Below, piece by piece: positions 1 to 4,979 of a stretch of DNA of 13,853 nt. The stretch is from Bacteroidota bacterium. GTDB taxonomy: Bacteria > Bacteroidota > Ignavibacteria > Ignavibacteriales > Ignavibacteriaceae. The position numbers and the translations under genes were made by a program. The DNA lies in NCBI GenBank assembly GCA_021793635.1, contig JAJYSI010000030.1, forward strand, positions 1-13,853. Direction: 5' to 3'. A model generated the notes under the pieces. The model did no database searches. It was given only the letters and a program-made list of their open reading frames with translations, and had not been told where the DNA came from. Numbering within the stretch: position 1 is the stretch's first letter; every line of letters begins with the position of its first letter.

Positions 1-1770
1 TTCTTAATTTTTATTTCTGCATTTTTAGGATGTATGGTCTCTAACAATACAGATAAAGATAATTCCAATAGCCAAACAAAATTTTTAAATCTAAATTTTG
101 AACTCTCTCTTTCAAACGGGAGCCCATGGGGTTGGTTTGCAGGGGGTCAAGGATTTAAAGTTATTGTTGATAGTTCGGAATATTATTCTGGCAAAAAAAG
201 CTTGAGAATATCTAAGGTATCTACTGGAACCTTGGGGGTTGCCTCTAATTTCATTCCCATAGAAGCTCTAAAAGGAAAACATGTAATTTATACCGGGTAT
301 ATTAAAACTCAAAACATTGTAAATGGATACGCAGGCCTCTGGTGGCGTGTTGATGGAGAAAATGGTAATGTTTTATATCTCGATAATATGAGTGACCGTG
401 GTCCATCAGGCACAACTCCATGGAGAAGATATAAAATTGATCTTGATGTTAGCAAAGATGCAAAGGATATAGTTTTTGGAGTTTTATCATCGGGGGATGG
501 AACAGCCTGGTTTGATGACTTAAATATTGAAATTGATGGTAAAGAATATAAGCAAGTGGCTCCAAAAACATTTGTTCCCTCTAATAAGCAATTATCCTGG
601 ATTAAAAAGAATGCGATAACATTCGATACAGTTCTAACGGAAAATGAGGGAAAAAACCTTGAAAAACTAAAACAAATAATTGGAAATTCAAGGATCATAG
701 CGCTTGGTGAAGGTACACATGGAACAAGCGAATTCTTTAAAATGAAAGATCAAATTGTAAGATATACCGCTGATGAATATAAGAATGTAGTATTTGCGAT
801 AGAGGCTAATATGCCAGAAGCAAAGCGCGTTAATGATTATATAACAACTGGTGTGGGCGATCCTAAAGCCGCACTATCCGGCATGTATTTTTGGACATGG
901 AATACGCAGGAAGTGCTTGATATGATAAAATGGATGAGAAGATATAATATTTCAAAAAAAGGAAAAATTAAATTTTGGGGATTTGATTGCCAATACCCGA
1001 CTATAGCCATTCAGAATATAAAGGATTTTATTAAGAAGTATGATGTTAATTACTATGATTCTTTGAATATTTATTACAACGTTATACCAGATATATTTCC
1101 TAAATTATACAGAATGAATGAACAAGAAAAGATATCTGAGGCGAGTAATTGGTATCGAGCAGCTATAACAGTTCTAAGCCATTTGAAAATAAATCGTAGT
1201 AAATATTTGGAACAAGATGATTCCACAGATGTTGACTGGATAATTCAAAATGCTAGAATAGTAAGTCAAGGTGCAGAAATTAATATACCCGGCAAAAAAT
1301 CACGTGATGAAGATATGGCATTAAATGTCGAATGGATTATAGATCATTCAGCTAAAAATGCTAAAATCGTTCTATGGGCGCATAATGGGCACATTAGTAA
1401 AGCAAATTATTGCATGGGCAATTATTTAAATCATAAATATGGTAATGAATTTATAAATTTTGGTTTTGCGTTTCACTCAGGTAAATACACTGCATATGGT
1501 GATACAGGGCTCGGCGTTTATACAACTTCAAATTCAGAGCCCGGCAGTATAGAATGGGCTTTACATAAAACTGGAATGAAAAGAATGATACTGGATTTGA
1601 GAAAAATTTCTGATAGCCCTGATTTTAAATGGCTGGAACAAACACTTTACTTTCGTGAAATTGGAGCTCACGCAATGGACAATGGGTTTTTCCCAACAAT
1701 TATTACTGATGACTTTGATGTTTTAATATTTTTTGATAAAACTACTCCATCGCATCTATTAATAAAATAA
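1..1770 (+). CDS. Erythromycin esterase family lipoprotein with N-terminal carbohydrate-binding-like domain (5' partial)
   Basis: The frame is open to the first base of the window and encodes FLIFISAFLGC before the first ATG at 34. This is the end of a lipoprotein signal peptide with a loose lipobox, so the true start lies upstream and the protein is probably an exported lipoprotein. Counting from Met at 34, residues about 20-170 form a beta-rich segment (SGKKSLRI, WWRVDG, WFDDLNIEI) resembling a jelly-roll carbohydrate-binding module. Residues about 195-570 match the erythromycin esterase superfamily: GEGTHG (His229), FAIEAN (Glu257), FWGFDCQ and WAHNGH (His450, His453), the last three positions fitting the conserved His/Glu active site. 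Characterised members hydrolyse macrolide lactones, but many homologues have unknown substrates. The extra domain and lipoprotein anchor make a cell-envelope ester hydrolase as likely as drug resistance. Family assignment is firm, substrate unknown. Confidence 0.88.
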   Translation, partial: FLIFISAFLGCMVSNNTDKDNSNSQTKFLNLNFELSLSNGSPWGWFAGGQGFKVIVDSSEYYSGKKSLRISKVSTGTLGVASNFIPIEALKGKHVIYTGYIKTQNIVNGYAGLWWRVDGENGNVLYLDNMSDRGPSGTTPWRRYKIDLDVSKDAKDIVFGVLSSGDGTAWFDDLNIEIDGKEYKQVAPKTFVPSNKQLSWIKKNAITFDTVLTENEGKNLEKLKQIIGNSRIIALGEGTHGTSEFFKMKDQIVRYTADEYKNVVFAIEANMPEAKRVNDYITTGVGDPKAALSGMYFWTWNTQEVLDMIKWMRRYNISKKGKIKFWGFDCQYPTIAIQNIKDFIKKYDVNYYDSLNIYYNVIPDIFPKLYRMNEQEKISEASNWYRAAITVLSHLKINRSKYLEQDDSTDVDWIIQNARIVSQGAEINIPGKKSRDEDMALNVEWIIDHSAKNAKIVLWAHNGHISKANYCMGNYLNHKYGNEFINFGFAFHSGKYTAYGDTGLGVYTTSNSEPGSIEWALHKTGMKRMILDLRKISDSPDFKWLEQTLYFREIGAHAMDNGFFPTIITDDFDVLIFFDKTTPSHLLIK

Positions 1771-1787
1771 AATACTTATTATAAGAA

Positions 1788-1804
1788 TAATTGAGAGACA
1801 ATTA
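1788..1804 (+). terminator. Weak hairpin downstream of the esterase gene
   Basis: TAATTG and CAATTA form a perfect 6-bp stem around a 5-base loop, 18 bases after the esterase stop codon, followed by CTTTGC rather than a clean T run. It may help end transcription, but the stem is short and AT-only, so support is weak. Confidence 0.22.
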
Positions 1805-1818
1805 CTTTGCTAATATAG

Positions 1819-1921
1819 ATGAGTCCGCTCTAAAAAGCCGGAAATCCAATTTTTGGACTTTGATTATGCGCAGAAATCAAAACATTTTTTCAGTAATAAT
1901 ACCTTTGTAGAGCGGACTCAT
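1819..1921. mobile_element. 103-bp MITE-like element, copy 1
   Basis: The element starts with ATGAGTCCGCTCTAAAAAG and ends with the near-exact inverse of it (18 of 19 positions). It carries no coding frame. A second element of identical length lies at 4489-4591 and matches it at about 81 of 103 positions by hand alignment, best at both ends and in a central AATCAAAACATTTTTT block. Terminal inverted repeats, small size, no gene and multiple copies fit a miniature inverted-repeat transposable element. Flanks TAGAT and TTTAT may be a decayed 5-bp target duplication (see copy 2). It sits between the esterase and sigma genes and ends 13 bases before the putative sigma promoter. Confidence 0.72.
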
Positions 1922-1934
1922 TTATAAAAAGGAC

Positions 1935-1960
1935 AACCTTTTTACGTTAACTAGGGTATA
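1935..1960 (+). promoter_or_regulatory. Putative ECF-type (autoregulated) promoter of the sigma operon
   Basis: CAACCTTTTT contains the AAC core (1935-1938) typical of ECF sigma -35 elements. After about 15-16 bases, GGGTATA (1954-1960) could be the -10. Start of transcription would fall almost on the ATG at 1969, implying a leaderless or very short-leader message; this agrees with the absence of a Shine-Dalgarno site before the sigma gene. ECF factors often drive their own operon. The motif is read by eye and not confirmed. Confidence 0.35.
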
Positions 1961-1968
1961 AATAAGAA

Positions 1969-2547
1969 ATGGATAAAGATAACTCTAATTTATCAAGTAA
2001 TTCTGATGAGGAATTGATGAACCTGTTACAGAAAGGTAATACGGATGCACTTAAATTATTGTATAACAGGTACAGTAATGGAATATTTAACTTTACCCTA
2101 CGTTATACCAATAACCGGGAGATTTCCGAAGATATACTTCAGGAAGTATTTACTAGAATTTGGAGATCATCGCATACATTTGACCCAGCTAAAGGAACTT
2201 TTAAAACCTGGCTTTTTACAATTGGAATAAATCTGACTCGAAAGGAAATGTCTAAAAAGCGGTATGATTATGATCATTTAGATTTTGATGAAATAAGATC
2301 GTTTGATACTCAACCCGAAAGAAGTGATGATAACCTTGTTGAGAAAACCGAATTGAAAGACACTATCGAAAAAGCACTTGCAGGACTAAATCCATTCTTG
2401 AAGGAAGTAGTTATATTAAAATATTTTCAAAATTTGAAGTTTACTGAAATTGAAGAAATGACAAAAATACCTGTCGGGACTTTAAAAGCGCGGTTTCATA
2501 ATGCACTAGGTCAATTAAGAAAGTTGTTAGAAAATCAGGAGTTATAA
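1969..2547 (+). CDS. ECF-family RNA polymerase sigma factor
   Basis: This 192-residue protein has the two-domain layout and length of an extracytoplasmic-function sigma-70 factor. Region 2 spans about residues 29-93, with the core-binding and -10 recognition helices (YNRYSNGIFNF, EDILQEVFTRIWR, FKTWLFTIGIN). An acidic linker follows at about 100-128. Region 4 spans about 132-185 (LNPFLKEVVILKYFQNLKF, then the helix-turn-helix ending IPVGTLKARFHNAL). It directs polymerase to a specific promoter set once freed from its anti-sigma partner. No good ribosome site precedes ATG 1969, which may reflect a very short leader. The stop codon lies one base before the zinc anti-sigma gene, so the two are almost certainly co-translated partners. 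The signal and regulon cannot be read from this sequence. Confidence 0.93.
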   Translation: MDKDNSNLSSNSDEELMNLLQKGNTDALKLLYNRYSNGIFNFTLRYTNNREISEDILQEVFTRIWRSSHTFDPAKGTFKTWLFTIGINLTRKEMSKKRYDYDHLDFDEIRSFDTQPERSDDNLVEKTELKDTIEKALAGLNPFLKEVVILKYFQNLKFTEIEEMTKIPVGTLKARFHNALGQLRKLLENQEL

Positions 2548-2548
2548 T

Positions 2549-3046
2549 ATGAATTGCGAATACCAAAATCGCTTACTTGAGCTGTATTTCTCTGAAGCAA
2601 GTGAACTTGAACTAAGAGAAATCCAGGAACATGTTGCCAGTTGTGATAATTGCAGATCATATATAGCTTCAATTAAAGAAACTCTAAAAATATTGGACCA
2701 ATTAGAAAATGAAGCCCCTTCTGCAAATATATTGAATAATATACTTGCCGAGGTTTTAGAATCGAAGAATAAACCAGATTATTATAAATTAGTTATCAAA
2801 AGTACTTCAATATTGAAGATAGTGGCCGGTCAAATATTTTTATGCCCACTTATCTATTTATTAAAAATTCTGTTAACTCAATTACGTTTTTGGAGTTTAG
2901 TACAGAATAATTGGCTTGTGCAATTATTAGGAAACAACGGAATTGCTTTTATAATATTATTGATTGCCGGATCATTTATCACGCTTTCAATAGCACCTAT
3001 ACTATTATTACAATCATATGAAAAAAGAAATTTAGCTTATAAATAA
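2549..3046 (+). CDS. Membrane-anchored zinc-finger (zf-HC2 type) anti-sigma factor
   Basis: The 165-residue product starts one base after the sigma factor stop. Its N-terminus holds the ZAS/zf-HC2 pattern: Cys3, His28, Cys32 and Cys35 (HVASCDNC), in an otherwise helical region (residues 1-50) that in this family clamps the sigma factor. After a charged linker, two hydrophobic stretches at about 89-112 and 131-154 should anchor it in the inner membrane, leaving only a short loop between them and a short basic tail (SYEKRN). There is thus almost no periplasmic sensor domain of its own. This makes the large extracytoplasmic-looking domain of the next gene a candidate for the sensing role. Function as anti-sigma is inferred from the motif plus position; orthology to a named system is not claimed. 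Confidence 0.85.
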   Translation: MNCEYQNRLLELYFSEASELELREIQEHVASCDNCRSYIASIKETLKILDQLENEAPSANILNNILAEVLESKNKPDYYKLVIKSTSILKIVAGQIFLCPLIYLLKILLTQLRFWSLVQNNWLVQLLGNNGIAFIILLIAGSFITLSIAPILLLQSYEKRNLAYK

Positions 3047-3063
3047 ACCTATTAGGAAGAGAT

Positions 3064-4071
3064 ATGAACAAAAAGAATTTCATAAAAAAAATGGCCGTAC
3101 CGGCTGTTATTCTATTTACACTGTCATTAATAATATTAATAGTGCAAGTTCCTATTAAAGATGCACTCTATAAAAATCATAAGAATGAATTTAATAAGTA
3201 TTTTATATCGTTCAATGAACATAATTATGATCTACTAAAAGATATTGCTGGCTCGATAAAATCACTTCCGGTTGACACTTTTATAGTGAATAAAATCGAT
3301 TCAACTTGTTTGATTAATCCGCTGAAATTAGAACGGCCCCAAAAGTATATCTGGATGTCATCGATTAACGGAAATTTTATATTTGGTGCTCCGGATGCAG
3401 ATTTTCAAAAATTAAATGATGAATATAATGAAGCTCAGCAAACACACGCGGGAAATAATAAGTATTATAATAGAAACAAATTTCTTGAAAGTCATTTAGC
3501 AAACTTATCAGTTATTTCAAAACCAAATTATGGATTCGGGGATCGGCAATATTTCAAAAATACAACGTCAATTTATTCGAATCATGTATATGATTATAAT
3601 GGAAAGTTGATAGGAGAGCTTCATCTTTTGGTGGATGATAAAGTGAATGTTAAAAAATATTTAGCAAATAGCGGGAGTGAATTTTGGGAATCAGTAAATT
3701 TTATATTCGCCCCAATACTGCAAATCGCAATTATTTTTTTGTGGTTTCTCCTTCCGACATGGGTATACCTGGATGCAAAAGAGCACATGGTCGAAAATCC
3801 AGGAATCTGGGTTTTATTGACTGTAATATCATTTATTTTTGGTCTAATAATTTACCTGATTGTTAGACCCAATCCATTGAAATCATATAATTGTCCTGAA
3901 TGCAATGGTAAATTGAACGAATCAAGCGCATACTGTCCCTACTGTGGGTGTGATTTAAAGAATATGTATTGTCAGTACTGTAAGTATCCAATAAAACTTG
4001 AGTGGCAGTTCTGCCCTAATTGCAAGGCGGAACTTAAATCCAAAGATCCAAATGAAACTTTAGCAAACTGA
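3064..4071 (+). CDS. Membrane protein with Cache-like sensor loop and two C-terminal zinc ribbons; unknown function
   Basis: A good ribosome site (AGGAAGA, 3054-3060) precedes ATG 3064, 17 bases after the anti-sigma gene, so it is probably the third gene of the sigma operon. The 335-residue protein has a basic N-terminus, a transmembrane segment (about 10-30), a 180-residue hydrophilic domain, two further membrane segments (about 213-235 and 247-267) joined by the short loop LDAKEHMVENPG, and two tandem four-cysteine zinc ribbons (Cys277, 280, 291, 294 and Cys303, 306, 317, 320). The hydrophilic domain ends in a strand pattern (VYDYNGKLIGELHLLVDD) reminiscent of single Cache/PDC sensor domains, as expected between two membrane segments, but that is only a resemblance. 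The TM-loop-TM block plus ribbon is common in small membrane proteins of unknown role. A signalling partner for the sigma/anti-sigma pair is a reasonable inference, not a demonstrated function. Confidence 0.8.
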   Translation: MNKKNFIKKMAVPAVILFTLSLIILIVQVPIKDALYKNHKNEFNKYFISFNEHNYDLLKDIAGSIKSLPVDTFIVNKIDSTCLINPLKLERPQKYIWMSSINGNFIFGAPDADFQKLNDEYNEAQQTHAGNNKYYNRNKFLESHLANLSVISKPNYGFGDRQYFKNTTSIYSNHVYDYNGKLIGELHLLVDDKVNVKKYLANSGSEFWESVNFIFAPILQIAIIFLWFLLPTWVYLDAKEHMVENPGIWVLLTVISFIFGLIIYLIVRPNPLKSYNCPECNGKLNESSAYCPYCGCDLKNMYCQYCKYPIKLEWQFCPNCKAELKSKDPNETLAN

Positions 4072-4081
4072 CTAAGCAATC

Positions 4082-4107
4082 AAGAAGTTAATAAGAATTA
4101 ATTTCTT
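4082..4107 (+). terminator. Candidate Rho-independent terminator after the sigma operon
   Basis: An 11-bp stem (arms 4082-4092 and 4097-4107, one G-T wobble) closes on the tetraloop AAGA, and the 3' arm runs into TTTCTTTTA. It begins 10 bases after the stop of the zinc-ribbon protein gene. The stem is AT-rich, so it is less stable than a classic terminator, but length, place and trailing T residues fit. Confidence 0.45.
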
Positions 4108-4229
4108 TTAACGGACACTATAAAGCAAATTGTAAAACTAAATTTATAGAAAGCCTTATGAGATTTTTTATGTTCCCATAAATTCAGAAGAATTAAAATT
4201 TTCTTAACACTATTTCCCTTTGGTAATTT

Positions 4230-4490
4230 TCATGATAAACTGAATACCTGCCGGCAGGCTCCTTTTCTTGGTAAATCTTTTACTGCTGCTTCTACTCCCT
4301 TATTTACACATTTGTCCAAACAATTTTTTACTGTTGCTCTGTGTACATTTAGCATCTTTTTTATCTTAAAATCCGAGTAACCTGATGCGCTTAATAATAT
4401 TATCTCTGCTCTCTTTACTTTTCGTGCTTCTTCTTTGGTTGTTCTCTTTATTTTTTCTAAATATTTTTTCTCCTCTTCATATTTATTGAT
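4230..4490 (-). pseudogene. Remnant of IS630-family transposase (N-terminal helix-turn-helix part)
   Basis: Read leftward from 4490, an 86-codon frame resembles the N-terminal DNA-binding region of IS630-type transposases: KVKRAEIILLSASGYSDFKI, then KKMLNVHRATVKNCL, then KGVEAAVKDLPRKG, which fits the family pattern of RAxILLLxxxG, a second HTH with V.R.TV, and EGLEAxLxDxPRxGR. It stops at 4230-4232 just past this point. The whole catalytic DDE domain (more than 200 residues) is missing, and the frame after the stop shows no similarity to it. No ATG is present in frame; the 103-bp element is inserted at the 5' end, and removing it with one TTGAT copy extends the frame further upstream without a stop. 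Clearly dead. Similarity is judged by eye. Confidence 0.68.
4247..4258. repeat. 12-bp perfect palindrome CCTGCCGGCAGG
   Basis: This GC-rich palindrome stands out in a very AT-rich neighbourhood. It lies in the transposase remnant at the codons where family similarity ends. It may be a short interspersed palindrome family that broke the gene, or a chance restriction-like site; only one copy was noticed in the window. Confidence 0.4.
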
Positions 4491-4591
4491 GAGTCCACTC
4501 TAAAAAGCCTAAAATTGAGTTTCGAGGCTTTGAATTTGGACAATAATCAAAACATTTTTTTATCAAAAATACCTTTTTAGAGTGGACTCAT
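4489..4591. mobile_element. 103-bp MITE-like element, copy 2, with target duplication
   Basis: The terminal inverted repeat is ATGAGTCCACTCTAAAAAG, perfectly inverted at the other end (CTTTTTAGAGTGGACTCAT). The length equals copy 1 (1819-1921), with about 79% identity by hand alignment. TTGAT occurs at 4486-4490 and again at 4591-4595, flanking GAGTCC...GGACTCA; this looks like a 5-bp target-site duplication, in which case the mobile unit proper is 4491-4590 (100 bp). There is no gene inside, so movement would need a transposase from elsewhere. It is inserted at the start of the IS630-like remnant, so it arrived after that element. Confidence 0.75.
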
Positions 4592-4811
4592 TGATAATAA
4601 TGAAATTAAGATTTTTGTAAGTCTCAGCGGTATTTATAAAAGGATGAAAATAGATGCTATTAAGAAAATCAATGCTGAAAGATACTGGATAACATTATTT
4701 TCCGATTATAAAGAAATACAACTTGATAAAAGATTGATCAGGAAGTCTGATGCAAAAATATTTTATGATGAAATAGTATCAAGGACTAAAATAGAAATAA
4801 AATTTTATTAA
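4590..4811 (+). pseudogene. Short open frame next to the MITE; unidentified, probably a gene fragment
   Basis: The frame is open from the right end of the 103-bp element to the stop at 4809-4811, giving about 70 residues (or 55 from the first ATG at 4644). It reads as a plausible mixed alpha/beta stretch (MKIDAIKKINAERYWITLF, later FYDEIVSRTKIEIKFY) rather than low-complexity noise. ATG 4644 has AGG immediately before it, too close for a normal ribosome site, and the upstream end runs into the mobile element. No family is recognised. It may be the 3' part of a small gene whose start was lost to rearrangement, or a chance frame. Confidence 0.3.
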
Positions 4812-4840
4812 TAAGTACACTCTAAAGTGAGCGAGTTCAT
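4812..4840. repeat. Possible degenerate end of the 103-bp element family
   Basis: TAAGTACACTCTAAA (4812-4826) matches the element terminus TGAGTCCACTCTAAA at 13 of 15 positions, and the following TGAGCGAGTTCAT matches the opposite terminus at only about 8 of 13. It could be the two ends of a third copy with the middle deleted. The evidence is short and may be chance. Confidence 0.25.
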
Positions 4841-4930
4841 TCTTTGAATCGTTAACAAAATAAGCATTTAATCGGATATTAAATCTTTCTTAAAATCATA
4901 CCGCTTTTCAGTTTTATTTTATAAATTACC

Positions 4931-4960
4931 TTGTTAATTTGTATAAATTCATATTGATAA
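4931..4960 (+). promoter_or_regulatory. Possible promoter of the oligoendopeptidase gene
   Basis: TTGTTA (4931-4936) and TGATAA (4955-4960) are separated by 18 bases and lie 20 bases before the start codon, roughly like a housekeeping -35/-10 pair. In such AT-rich DNA similar pairs occur by chance, and FCB-group promoters differ from this pattern. Confidence 0.2.
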
Positions 4961-4979
4961 CCAGAGGAAATTTATAACA

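Larger units (their letters stand above)
4072..4979. other. Gene-poor 0.9-kb region with mobile-element debris
   Basis: No intact gene is visible here. In order it contains a candidate terminator (4082-4107), about 120 bases with nothing recognisable, a stump of an IS630-like transposase on the - strand (4230-4490), the second 103-bp inverted-repeat element (4489-4591), a short unidentified + strand frame (about 4590-4811), a degenerate end of the 103-bp family (4812-4840), and an AT-rich leader before the peptidase gene. Confidence 0.75.

Noticed and set aside
309..698. 129-codon - strand frame within the esterase gene
   Set aside because: It lies fully antisense to a gene with clear family motifs, shows no recognisable domain, and is rich in the S/F/P pattern typical of antisense readings.
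52..1988. Near-repeat GATAAAGATAA.TC.AAT at 52-69 and 1971-1988, giving DKDNSN in both the esterase and sigma proteins
   Set aside because: It is only 18 bases with 2 mismatches in AT-rich Asp/Asn/Lys codons and nothing around it matches, so chance is the simplest explanation.
4230..4490. An intact transcription regulator (HTH) rather than a transposase stump
   Set aside because: There is no start codon or ribosome site, the 5' end is interrupted by the MITE, and the motif order is that of the IS630 N-terminal region.
1819..4591. The two 103-bp repeats as a CRISPR array or as terminators
   Set aside because: There are only two copies 2.6 kb apart with no spacers. The arms are terminal inverted repeats around a non-complementary 65-base interior, and one has a target duplication, which fits a mobile element better.
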